Shown one piece after another: positions 39,901 through 46,261 of a DNA stretch of 64,000 bases. The translations under genes and the position numbers were made by a program. This DNA comes from Atopobiaceae bacterium (GTDB taxonomy: Bacteria; Actinomycetota; Coriobacteriia; Coriobacteriales; Atopobiaceae), in NCBI GenBank assembly GCA_022655215.1, contig JALCUE010000002.1, positions 248,001 through 312,000 on the forward strand, read 5' to 3'. Below the pieces are notes generated by a model, which saw nothing but the letters and a program-made list of their open reading frames with translations, was not told the DNA's origin and ran no database searches. Every line of letters begins with the position of its first letter. Within the stretch, counting starts at the first letter, position 1.

Positions 39901-40121
39901 ACCAGGTCACGCCCAACAAGCCCGATGGCCCCACGGCCGAAGGCACGGGTACCCAGACCAACATGGCCAAGACCACGATCGGCACCGGCGGCGCCTCTTC
40001 CGGCAAGCTCGCCAAGACCGGAGACACGACCGACCAGCTTCCCATCGCGATCCTCGGTGCGGGCGCACTCGCGCTGATCGCCTTCGGCCTGCGTCGTCGT
40101 CGTGAGGACGGTGGCTGCTAG
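33933..40121 (+). CDS. Giant cell-wall-anchored adhesin/pilin-like protein with LAKTG motif
   Basis: A 2062-residue surface protein. A signal peptide (about 1-36) and an Ala/Glu/Gln/Thr-rich linker (to about 130) precede a large N-terminal head (about 130-1130) with no domain I recognise. Then come an SdrD_B-like module (about 1132-1215), an InlB_B-type repeat (about 1278-1362), three Spy0128/FctA-like pilin modules (about 1364-1504, 1509-1632, 1757-1881) and two DUF11 modules (about 1639-1746, 1887-1997). LAKTG near 2026, a membrane helix and a basic tail form the sorting signal. Sortase would link it to the cell wall. DNA for the head (about 34370-36900) is clearly less GC-rich than the rest. 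GGAGG precedes the ATG. Confidence 0.92.
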   Translation: MKWTRGTWGKLLMVTLDVLMVFTMGPWASVQSAYASEISTIMGGDSTQGAVVSTQSDEAATTSDDQAAAPEATTEQSAEPANEQAAASATSDDQPVTVDSSPAKVADAPDSVSAASDEGISAQADGEDYVKGSGNVSYVSLAPQGSSQGTEDTTLVEGGNDQVLTSTVGLAQNTNRTETASKVWIAFEITIPKKSTSGGEWGITSGSIYDMATGTTTVAQTSDGDNWVIRGRSLAQGAGQTVVPGTYTSDIKITNSNMVAGEQATVTEKAWLYDEDESAAQTATHTIKITTTPKYNLTFQRASSSILTSGWFNSTTNEFTTNQPADTSSWTYGRVVACNSYVLNEGNERLDPTKDIKWTLSYKVQTVTGGTATDEETPSLQPILLGVRSSDPAFSDSQLSGTAVTDMSLGGLADQSNSNEAWNKTHYTNIYGDDSPSGYTFTQSGSTISVTAHLSDSNKALWDGAGAYLEFFVPTGTEDGTTTSRRLSVTADGMSATSYSAGSELTDSHTDDNVCNVTIAPKFDGSTLGLTRYISTAYRDTVTPGLSIYNNIRGSVSAASSTAVSDCKIHDMNVLIKWEQGVGINSVWEDSDQSSYVNSSGGKIHPTVLYAVKANGQAWENETEMGHTTYKSLRYYDTYQAASSAGVVVGALLEYRGGIFKTDRLSAWCANHTVAGTAGNTYAIVQDVSTWLGDSSLTTDDTYAHTNGSAVNELSTTANSNMYSYDDPDNTDHQHYLKSTWDSATGTLKENEGGTWGRTIYVTGGEMVKNENECVQLNGSDIRESSGFHSKAWPTATYDIGAGQRTVDRSYGFSVTGSAPSEIHCYLDGLNSGKLNSTTYYLSTTDNPVTYTPNAISTLGGTFSGGTVIDPSDFVIPGAGNYKIFFTSQIGDASDLSNDAKSGTTYEDGLNVHPSAASKAYVSDNVDEQVYRTYVTKTSVAGLTKKASTLTTIDEPAWDNIIDTSTADMPNVYLLDVLPYDGDANGTVLHGTYTLKDDKVSLSTSASTGSATSTFAAYYTTSTAVRSNYDAATFVPADNIPSHLGDSFTISGVSWYKMTDNGDGTWSVPTDTAPTAVMCASDSLAAGERANFHVGLKLNGNWKGDSIVNRSSYCYAPLDKATTSTPSTVTVASRAISGTAWKDANKDGSFDTADGDTVLAGVTVKLFKADGTQITSDANGTEYGTVTTKADGTYTFANVPENPNGYYVSFSGSLLDTYKDTTKSTATPGTSTTDSDINAIDKGEYKTDVFTTLSDAEIVATDAPTYTYAGVSAGFQQKTKISYDGNGATTGSKPVADAYVSDGDTITVADNTGATSDPAVPYAKDGYTFAGWNTVADGSGTPYAAGDTFQIAGDTTLYAQWTKDVSATITGTKSVEGDTTTAKDFTFSIAAGDDATASAVTNGTIAMPSSTTATASGVTSADAKDFSFSGITFKVTGIYKFNVIENDLPASGYTGYTKDGRTVTATVVVTKNTANELVAAIGYAGGSDSAQTAKATFKNTYGVAPVTVNSADHAGITKNVTGDTPAVMPTFTYTCVADQANPDGVTGLKTSATTTGAGTTDFGKATFTKAGVYKYTISETDDAPNADWTYSDASYTWTVKVEDQNGTLVVVQDTLVDANGDAANGAAFTNDYSIAILGITKSADVSHAKPGETITYTVDIANTGHRAATNVVTVDTLPAELTDVANISDNGVYDADAHTITWTDATAAGLGSVSHTFTATFKDDATPDSTVTNTAAITGGPSTTTDVTVDAFEPISVDPPVAKTITGDTPDTASTFNFTMTAADATDPMPADSSNGSKTVTRTGAGAVEFGEISYDKVGTYTYTISEANDGIDGYAYDTTVYTMTVEVINNAGTLEKTVTYKDANGVAAADDTMTFTNVYTTPGSPDVQVTKSVDSDTAVPGDYLTYTIHVANNGTRASEGIFVKDVIPDNTTFDSCDSLGVYSTTSAGEDYVKWWIEGGLQPGESVDLTLKVKVNECQSGTEIQNVALYQVTPNKPDGPTAEGTGTQTNMAKTTIGTGGASSGKLAKTGDTTDQLPIAILGAGALALIAFGLRRRREDGGC

Positions 40122-40169
40122 AAGCCGAGGCAAGGCACGGCTTGGTCTGATGACCGATCTGGAGTGACA

Positions 40170-40208
40170 GGGCCCGGCGCCGGAGTGATCCGACGCCGGG
40201 CCCTTCTC
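40170..40208 (+). terminator. Intrinsic-type terminator after the adhesin gene
   Basis: GGGCCCGGCG (40170-40179) pairs with CGCCGGGCCC (40194-40203), a perfect 10-bp stem, followed by TTCTCGT. Confidence 0.75.
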
Positions 40209-40301
40209 GTGAGCCGAGGTATCAGGCTACCTACCGATCCGCCATCGGAGCCGTTGGTTTCCCGAGGGAGGCCGTTGCTCATACCGAATATCAAGTCGTT
40301 C

Positions 40302-40350
40302 ACATATGCAGGGACGAACGCGATGTAATGGCAAAGAGAATACATATGCA
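40302..40350 (+). repeat. Two ACATATGCA direct repeats upstream of the lipoprotein gene
   Basis: Identical 9-mers at 40302-40310 and 40342-40350, 40 bp apart (close to four helical turns), lie in a locally AT-rich stretch before the lipoprotein start at 40396. Two widely spaced half-sites of this kind could bind a regulator such as the LytTR protein encoded at 31886, but that link is only a suggestion. Confidence 0.45.
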
Positions 40351-40395
40351 ATGTGTTTTCAGATTCTCGATAGGTATTTCTCGAAGGAGGCACGA

Positions 40396-41031
40396 ATGAA
40401 CAAGGACAAGACGCCAGGAACCGTGAAGAGGGTCGTCACCTGCGCCATGGCCGTCGTGATGGCATTCGCCTGCATGTGGGTGCTCGCGGGTTGCCAGGAC
40501 GAGTCCAAGCAGATCCAGGCCTATGTCGATGGCCAGCTGGACGATCTCAAGACGACGGATGCTACGGAGATCAACAACGTCCTCGGCAGCACGTACGTCT
40601 CCCAGCTGGAGGAGTACGGTGTAGATCCCGTCGAGTTCTACAAGGCCTTCTACCAGCACTTCAGCTACACGGACAACGGTGTCACCGTGGACGGGAGTAA
40701 GGCTCAGGTGAAGCTCACCACCACCAACATCGACCTCGAGCAGGTCGCCACCACGTGGCAGCAGAACGAGGTCACCTACCTCTCTTCGAGCGAGGGCATC
40801 GCCCTCTATCAGAGCGGTGGCGAGGACGCCATCTACAAGAAGATGATGTCTGACCTCCTGACCGTGCTTGAGGATCCCAGCGTCCCCACCAAGTCGGCCG
40901 ATGTCACCATCAACCTGGTCAAGAACGGTAACACCTGGGAGCTCGCTGACGAGAACGAGGTCTACTCCGCGCTCTTCGCCGGGGCCGATCTCTCGACGCT
41001 GTCGGGCGACACCACCACCTCCGTGTCCTAG
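40396..41031 (+). CDS. Lipoprotein of unknown function, DUF5105-like layout
   Basis: A 211-residue protein with a lipoprotein signal (hydrophobic stretch, lipobox VLAGC near residue 34) and a soluble extracellular part. The mature region resembles small Gram-positive lipoproteins with a Lys/Glu-rich start, a YVDGQLDDLK...YKAFYQHFSY segment and strands such as GSKAQVKLTTTNIDLE, as in DUF5105-like proteins. ATG at 40396 follows GAAGGAGG. It lies within the accessory surface locus, bounded by terminators on both sides (40170-40208 and 41056-41088), so it is probably transcribed alone. Confidence 0.75.
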   Translation: MNKDKTPGTVKRVVTCAMAVVMAFACMWVLAGCQDESKQIQAYVDGQLDDLKTTDATEINNVLGSTYVSQLEEYGVDPVEFYKAFYQHFSYTDNGVTVDGSKAQVKLTTTNIDLEQVATTWQQNEVTYLSSSEGIALYQSGGEDAIYKKMMSDLLTVLEDPSVPTKSADVTINLVKNGNTWELADENEVYSALFAGADLSTLSGDTTTSVS

Positions 41032-41055
41032 TCCCGAAGACCATTGCTCATCGAG

Positions 41056-41088
41056 GCGGGGACGGTGCGATGACGTGCCGTCCCCGCT
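41056..41088 (+). terminator. Hairpin terminator after the lipoprotein gene
   Basis: GCGGGGACGG (41056-41065) pairs with CCGTCCCCGC (41078-41087), a perfect 10-bp stem with a 12-nt loop. Confidence 0.65.
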
Positions 41089-41111
41089 CCCATATCCGAA
41101 AGGACCCCATC

Positions 41112-41483
41112 ATGGCCGACGCACCCGTCAATCCCATGACCGACCAGCCCGACACGCCGGACAATCCCATGACCGAGCAGGCTGGCGCCTCCGTGACTCC
41201 CACGAGCGGTGCTCCCGTGCCTCCTGGCATCGTCGATGCCGCCTCCGAGACCGCGGGAGTCGGTGCGGAGGTGCTCTCGACCGGGGAGCGCGTGGGCTAC
41301 TTCTTCCTCGGCCTGCTGCTCTTCCTCATCGGTGCGATCATCACCATCGTCATCACCAAGAAGCGTCCCGAGAAGGCCAGGAAGCAGGCCCGCATCATGG
41401 CCGCTCTGGGCATGCTCGCGCAGGCCGCGATCTACATCATCTACTGGATATGGGAATCGCAGCAGGTCAGGTTCGGCTTCTGA
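41112..41483 (+). CDS. Small two-helix membrane protein, paralogue A
   Basis: A 123-residue protein with a disordered N-terminal half rich in Pro, Thr, Ala and Asp. Two membrane helices follow (about residues 63-81 and 95-114), separated by a conserved basic loop KKRPEKARKQAR. GAAAGGA precedes the ATG at 41112. The segment from GERVGYFFLGLLLFLIG through the basic loop is nearly identical, also at DNA level, to that of the next gene. The two are therefore a recent tandem duplication. No known domain is recognised. Confidence 0.7.
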   Translation: MADAPVNPMTDQPDTPDNPMTEQAGASVTPTSGAPVPPGIVDAASETAGVGAEVLSTGERVGYFFLGLLLFLIGAIITIVITKKRPEKARKQARIMAALGMLAQAAIYIIYWIWESQQVRFGF

Positions 41484-41515
41484 TCGCGTCCCGAGAATCA
41501 ACAGCTTGCAAGGAC

Positions 41516-41552
41516 GCCCGACGTCCGCGTGACGATTCCGCGGACGTCGGGC
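41516..41552 (+). terminator. Hairpin terminator between the two paralogues
   Basis: GCCCGACGTCCGCG (41516-41529) pairs perfectly with CGCGGACGTCGGGC (41539-41552), a 14-bp stem with a 9-nt loop. Confidence 0.7.
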
Positions 41553-41613
41553 CATGATGGTTGAGACAAGGCGAATCCGCTGCTCTCGTTTTGATATCTG
41601 AAAGGACTTCGCC

Positions 41614-42078
41614 ATGTCAGGCTCGCCCGTCAGCCCTATACCCGAGCAGCCTGCCACTGCCGTGCCGCACGCGGTTGAAATACCCGAGCCACCTACAGCC
41701 GGAATCCCTGTGCCGCCTGCAGCTGAAGCATCTGTGCCACCTACAGCTGGAGCTCCCGTGCCTCCTGATACCGTTGACCCTGCGTCTTCGGTGGAGGCTG
41801 CCGGGGCCGACTCGGAGGAGCTCCCGGTCGGCGAGCGCGTGGGCTACTTCTTCCTCGGCCTGCTGCTCTTCCTCATCGGAGTGGTCATCACCATCGCCGT
41901 CACCGGGAAGCGTCCCGAGAAGGCCAGGAAGCAGGCCCGCCTCATGGCCCTTCTGGGTATGATCGTGCAGGTCGTGATCTTCATCGTCTACAACATGTGG
42001 GAGTCCTCGCATGCCATCTTCGACGCAGTGATGCTCGGATTTGCGTGCTCGCTGTTCGCCGTGGGCGTTGGTTCATGA
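41614..42078 (+). CDS. Small membrane protein, paralogue B, with replaced C-terminal tail
   Basis: A 154-residue protein. The N-terminus is Pro-rich with degenerate short repeats (PPTAG, PPAAE). Two membrane helices and the KRPEKARKQAR loop follow, matching paralogue A at 41112. After WESS the sequence changes: the last 23 residues (from HAIFDAVMLGFACSLFAVGVGS) match the first residues of the ABC permease at 29793. The corresponding 51 bp at 42016-42066 are 46/51 identical to complement(29728-29778). The tail therefore was copied from the permease gene and remains in frame. It may form an extra hydrophobic segment. Expression start: ATG after GAAAGGA. Confidence 0.75.
   Translation: MSGSPVSPIPEQPATAVPHAVEIPEPPTAGIPVPPAAEASVPPTAGAPVPPDTVDPASSVEAAGADSEELPVGERVGYFFLGLLLFLIGVVITIAVTGKRPEKARKQARLMALLGMIVQVVIFIVYNMWESSHAIFDAVMLGFACSLFAVGVGS
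42016..42066 (+). repeat. 51-bp copy of the 5' end of the permease gene
   Basis: The first 23 bp (42016-42038) are identical to complement(29778-29756) and only five mismatches occur over 51 bp. Similarity stops abruptly on both sides. The copy lies in the same relative frame as in the permease, so the same residues are encoded. Confidence 0.85.
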
Positions 42079-42128
42079 TGGTGGGAGGAAGACGACGACG
42101 GGCTCGGGCCCGGATTGGAGAGGCGACC

Positions 42129-42473
42129 ATGGGCATCAGGGACATTCTGGGTGGCACACGTGGGACCGGGGACGGCAAGGGCCCCGAGCCTGATGGTGCG
42201 AGCGCGACGAACCCGCTGCTCAAGCTCATCGCCACGTCGATGCTCCCGAACAGCTACGCGACGGAGATGATGGCCGACCAGTCCCGTCGCGCGTCCGCCG
42301 GTGTGGAGGCTGCGGCGACGACGAAGGCCGAGGAGCCCACATCCGATCAGGCTCCCTCCGATGCCGCGGCGGATGCGGACGAGGTCGTCTCGAAGCTCAA
42401 GGACCTGCTCGACGCCGGCGTGCTCACACAGGAGGAGTACGAGGCGAAGGTGCGCCAGGTCACGGGGCGCTGA
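42129..42473 (+). CDS. SHOCT-domain small protein
   Basis: A 114-residue soluble protein. The N-terminal two thirds are low-complexity (Gly, Ala, Thr, Asp). The last 32 residues (VSKLKDLLDAGVLTQEEYEAKVRQVTG) are a clear SHOCT motif, a short C-terminal module thought to mediate oligomerisation or binding. GGAGAGG precedes the ATG. It lies 50 nt after paralogue B in the same direction and is convergent with the helicase gene, whose stop lies 18 nt beyond. Function is unknown. Confidence 0.8.
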   Translation: MGIRDILGGTRGTGDGKGPEPDGASATNPLLKLIATSMLPNSYATEMMADQSRRASAGVEAAATTKAEEPTSDQAPSDAAADADEVVSKLKDLLDAGVLTQEEYEAKVRQVTGR

Positions 42474-42491
42474 CGGTGGACCGATGGCCCG

Positions 42492-45092
42492 TTAGTCCGT
42501 GAGCTCCTCGATCGGCCCCACGCGGAAGTCCGTGAAGGTGACGGTGCCCTCGTCCTGCGTCGCGTCGAGGTCCACGTCGGCGGCGATGCCGAAGTCGCGC
42601 TCGTCGTCCGAGTCGTGGAACATCTGCCGCACGTGCCAGACGTGGGCGCCCCTCTCGTCCGACTCGTCCACCGTGAGGTAGTCCGCCGAGCGCGCGTCGC
42701 CGTCGAAGAGCAGGTCGTCATGCTCGGCATGGAAGGCGTCCAGCGCATCCCTCCAGGCCGGGGTGGAAAACCCCCAGTCGGCGTCGGCGCGACCCAGCTC
42801 GTCCACGTATCCCAGCGAGGCGAGCCTCACCCTCCAGAGCAGCGCGTTGTGCACCAGCGTGCGCAGCCCACGCCGATCGTGGACCACCTCGTCGGCCGCC
42901 GACGGAGGCGCCGCCGAGACGCCCTCCTCGCTCTCCTCGCCCGCACGCTCCCATTCGTCGACCAGGCTGGAGTCGGTCGTGCGCACCACGAAGCCAAGCC
43001 AGCTCACGATGTCGTCGAGACGGTCGTCGCGCTTCTCGGCCGGCACGGTGCGGGCCAGCACGCGGTAGGCGTCTGAGAGGTAGCGCAGCAGCGTCCCCTC
43101 CGACCTCGCGATGCCGTAGCTGGCGATGTAGCCCTTGAAGTCGGCGCTGGTCTCCAGCATGTCGCGGAGGATCGACTTGGGCCTGAGGACGTAGTCGCGC
43201 GCCCAGGGGACGTCGGCGCAGTAGCGCTCGTAGGCGGCCGAGAGGAGCTCCTCCAGTGGTTTGGGATAGGTGACCTCGGCGATGCGCTCCATGCGCTCGT
43301 CGTATTCCACGCCGTCCGCCTTCATGGCGGACATGGCCCGGTCGCGGGCACGCCTCTCCTGCGCGCGGAGCACCTGGTAGGGGTCCTCCAGCGTCGCCTC
43401 CACCATGGAGACGAGGTCGAGCGCGTAGGTGTCGCTGGCAGGGTCGAGGAGCTCGAGAGCGGCCAGCAGGAACGGGGAGAGCGGCTGGTCGAGGGCGAAG
43501 TCATCGGGCAGGTCCACGGTGGTGGAGAAGACGGCCGTGCCATCGGCCCCCTCCGTGCGCTCGACCACGCCGGCGTCGATGAGGGTGGCGAACACCTCGT
43601 CGGCGCGGGCCGCGAGGGCGGCCTTCTCGACGACGGGCTGTGCCGAGTCGTCGATGAGGGCGCGGACGCGCGAGTAGGCGTCGCCGCCCTGCTCGACCTC
43701 GGCGAGGACCATGGAGTGGGTGATGCGCAGATGCGGGACGAGGGTCTCGGGGGGAGCCGCCACGAGGTGCGTGAAGGTCTGCTCGTTCCATGAGACGAAG
43801 CCCTCGGGCGCCTTCTTGCGGTGGACCTTGCGCAGCTTCTTGGGGTCGTCGCCGGCCTTGGCCACCGCGCGGGCGTTCTCGATGTCATGCTCGGGGGCCT
43901 CGGCGATGACCAGACCCTGCGTGTCGAAGCCGGCGCGACCCGCACGCCCCGCGATCTGATGGAACTCCCTCGAGCGCAGGCGGCGCATGCGATGACCGTC
44001 GTACTTCGTGAGCTGCGTGAGCAGCACGGTGTGGATGGGCACGTTGATGCCCACGCCCAGCGTGTCGGTGCCGCAGATGATGGGGAGCAGACCCTGCTGC
44101 GCGAGCCTCTCCACCAGCAGCCGGTAGCGGGGGAGCATGCCGGCGTGGTGCACGCCCACGCCCGCGAGCAGGAGGCGGCGCAGGGTCTTGCCGAAGGCGG
44201 TGGTGAAGCGCGTGCCCGCCATGGCCTCCTTTATCGCCGTGCGCTGCTCCTTTGTGGTGACGCCGAAGTTCGCCAGCGACTGCGCCGTCGCGAGCGCGGC
44301 GTCCTGGGCGAAGTGGACGATGTAGAGCGGCGAGTCCCCCTTGCGCATGGCGAGCTCGACCGTGGCCTCCAGGGGTGTGTCCACGTACTCGTACGAGAGG
44401 GGCACGGGCCGCGGGGCCTCGAGCACGAGGTCGACGTCGGCATCGGTGTGTCGGTCGAGGGTCTGCCTGACGCCGGACACGTCGCCCAGCGTGGCGCTCA
44501 TGAGGAGGAACCGCGTGTGGGGGAGGGTGAGCAGGGGCACCTGCCAGGCCCAGCCCCTGTCGGCCTCGCCGTAGTAATGGAACTCGTCCATGGCGACGCA
44601 CGCCACGTCCGCGTCGGCACCCTCGCGAAGCGCGAGGTTGGCGAGGATCTCCTCCGTGCAGCAGATGATGGGGGCGTCGGTGTTGATGTGCGAGTCGCCC
44701 GTGACCATGCCCACCATGTCGCGGCCGAACACGTCCACGAGGTCGAAGAACTTCTCGCTCACCAGGGCCTTTATGGGTGCGGTGTAGTAGGAGCGCTGGT
44801 GTTGGCAGGCCGCCATGAAGCACATGCCCAGCGCCACGAGCGACTTGCCCGAGCCGGTGGGCGTGCCCAGGATCACGTGGTCGCCCACCATGAGGTCCAT
44901 CAGGGCCTCCTCCTGGTGCGGCCAGGGGGTGATGCCGTGCGAGTCGACCCAGCCCAGGAAGCGGTCGAGGGCGTCGTCGGGCGAGAGGGGGGCCTCGGGC
45001 TCGTAGTCGGGCCAGGCCTCGGCGTCATACCACAGGTCGGGGACGAGCTCGCCCAGTGAGCCGTGAGCGACGACTTCTTCTGCCTCGGTCAT
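42492..45092 (-). CDS. Ski2-like DEAD/DEAH-box helicase with DUF3516
   Basis: An 866-residue superfamily 2 helicase. Motif I is GTPTGSGKS near residue 76, motif II is DEFH near 170, motif III SAT near 207, and motif VI is QIAGRAGRAG near 375. The C-terminal half (about 480-866) is long and acidic, as in actinobacterial helicases of the Ski2/Mtr4-like type carrying DUF3516. Such proteins probably unwind structured RNA. I chose ATG at 45092 because AGGGAGAGA precedes it; the frame is open further upstream without a ribosome site. The gene is monocistronic as far as can be seen. Confidence 0.88.
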   Translation of the reverse strand: MTEAEEVVAHGSLGELVPDLWYDAEAWPDYEPEAPLSPDDALDRFLGWVDSHGITPWPHQEEALMDLMVGDHVILGTPTGSGKSLVALGMCFMAACQHQRSYYTAPIKALVSEKFFDLVDVFGRDMVGMVTGDSHINTDAPIICCTEEILANLALREGADADVACVAMDEFHYYGEADRGWAWQVPLLTLPHTRFLLMSATLGDVSGVRQTLDRHTDADVDLVLEAPRPVPLSYEYVDTPLEATVELAMRKGDSPLYIVHFAQDAALATAQSLANFGVTTKEQRTAIKEAMAGTRFTTAFGKTLRRLLLAGVGVHHAGMLPRYRLLVERLAQQGLLPIICGTDTLGVGINVPIHTVLLTQLTKYDGHRMRRLRSREFHQIAGRAGRAGFDTQGLVIAEAPEHDIENARAVAKAGDDPKKLRKVHRKKAPEGFVSWNEQTFTHLVAAPPETLVPHLRITHSMVLAEVEQGGDAYSRVRALIDDSAQPVVEKAALAARADEVFATLIDAGVVERTEGADGTAVFSTTVDLPDDFALDQPLSPFLLAALELLDPASDTYALDLVSMVEATLEDPYQVLRAQERRARDRAMSAMKADGVEYDERMERIAEVTYPKPLEELLSAAYERYCADVPWARDYVLRPKSILRDMLETSADFKGYIASYGIARSEGTLLRYLSDAYRVLARTVPAEKRDDRLDDIVSWLGFVVRTTDSSLVDEWERAGEESEEGVSAAPPSAADEVVHDRRGLRTLVHNALLWRVRLASLGYVDELGRADADWGFSTPAWRDALDAFHAEHDDLLFDGDARSADYLTVDESDERGAHVWHVRQMFHDSDDERDFGIAADVDLDATQDEGTVTFTDFRVGPIEELTD

Positions 45093-45466
45093 GTGCTCTC
45101 TCCCTGGGGACGTGCCCCTCGTCTCGTCCATGTGCCGACTCCGATGCCTCGCATGCCGCGCTCGGCCCATTCGCGCCGTTCCGTCCATATAGAGCGTAGC
45201 CGTTATGGTGACCTGGTCGCCGCGGCCGCGGGAATCGCTGGCAATGCACGACTCCGCCACGGAGAACGGCCCTTTCCCGCCGGAATCACGCCCAATGTAC
45301 GAACCCGGTGCAGAAAACGCGCCCAATGCACGATTCGGTGGTTCGAACGATTATGTCCATCCGAGGAGCCGCAGGTAGACGGACCGGCTCCGAGAAGGCG
45401 TTTCGGCACGGTCGTACACTCGACGCGATTTCGACCCATCGTGTCGAGCTGGGAGCGGATCTCGGT
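45093..45466. repeat. Intergenic region with three CAATGYACGA repeats
   Basis: No gene is supported in these 374 bp. Three related elements occur: CAATGCACGACTC (45242-45254), CAATGTACGAACC (45293-45305) and CAATGCACGATTC (45324-45336). The last two share a longer CGCCCAATG core (preceded by ACGCCCAATG and GCGCCCAATG). The spacing is 51 and 31 bp. They lie between the helicase start and the end of the second ABC operon. They may be a dispersed intergenic repeat or a regulator-binding array. Confidence 0.5.
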
Positions 45467-46261
45467 CTAGCTGAGCAGCATCCTGTCGTTAGCCAGCTCC
45501 CCGCCCGAGACCTCCTCGAACTTCTGGAGCAGGTCGCCCACGGTGAGCGCGGCCTTCTCCTCGTCGCGGACGTCGTAGATGACGTTGCCCTCGTGCATCA
45601 TGATGAGGCGGTTGCCGAGGTGGATGGCGTCGTTCATGTTGTGGGTCACCATGATGGTGGTGAGGTGGTGCTCGTCGACGATCTTATCCGTGAGCTCGAG
45701 CACCTTGGCGGCCGTCTTGGGGTCGAGGGCCGCGGTGTGCTCGTCCAGCAGCAGCAGCTTGGGCTCGGTGAGGGTCGCCATGAGCAGGGTGAGCGCCTGG
45801 CGCTGGCCGCCGGAGAGCAGGCCCACCTTGTCGCCCAGGCGGTTCTCCAGACCCAGGCCCAGCTCCGCGAGACGGGAGACGTACTCCTCGTCCTCGCCCT
45901 TGGGCAGGCCCCAGGTGAGGCCGCGCCGCCTGCCGCGGCGGTTGGCCAGCGCGAGGTTCTCGTCTATCTGCATGTCGGCGGCCGTGCCCAGCATGGGGTC
46001 CTGGAACACGCGGCCGAGGTAGCGTGCGCGTGCGTGCTCGGGCAGGCGCGAGATGTCCGTGCCGTCGAGCGTGATGGTGCCATGGTCGAGCGGATAGACG
46101 CCGGCCACCATGTTGAGCAGCGTGGACTTCCCCGCGCCATTGCCGCCGATGACGGTGGTGAAGTCGCCCGGCTCGAGGTGCAGGCTCACGTCGTCGAGCG
46201 CCATGTGCTCGTTTATCGTGCCGCGGTTGAACGTCTTGCTCACGTGGGAGAGGGTCAGCAT
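45467..46261 (-). CDS. ABC transporter ATP-binding protein, second TrpX-type system
   Basis: A 264-residue ATPase with Walker A GGNGAGKST near residue 38, signature LSGGQRQALTLL and Walker B LLLLDEHTAALDP, then TIMVTHNMNDAIHLGNRL. These match the ATPase of the first system (27926-28768) motif for motif, so the two systems are paralogous. The ATG overlaps the permease stop by one base (TGATG). It energises uptake of an unknown substrate. It is the last gene of a three-gene operon. Confidence 0.92.
   Translation of the reverse strand: MLTLSHVSKTFNRGTINEHMALDDVSLHLEPGDFTTVIGGNGAGKSTLLNMVAGVYPLDHGTITLDGTDISRLPEHARARYLGRVFQDPMLGTAADMQIDENLALANRRGRRRGLTWGLPKGEDEEYVSRLAELGLGLENRLGDKVGLLSGGQRQALTLLMATLTEPKLLLLDEHTAALDPKTAAKVLELTDKIVDEHHLTTIMVTHNMNDAIHLGNRLIMMHEGNVIYDVRDEEKAALTVGDLLQKFEEVSGGELANDRMLLS

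Noticed and set aside
36951-40133. A 1060-codon open frame antisense to the adhesin gene
   Set aside because: It mirrors the GC-rich third codon positions of the adhesin gene on the other strand, has low-complexity Gly/Val/Asp composition, no ribosome site and no domain. The sense frame has a signal peptide, known modules and a sorting signal.
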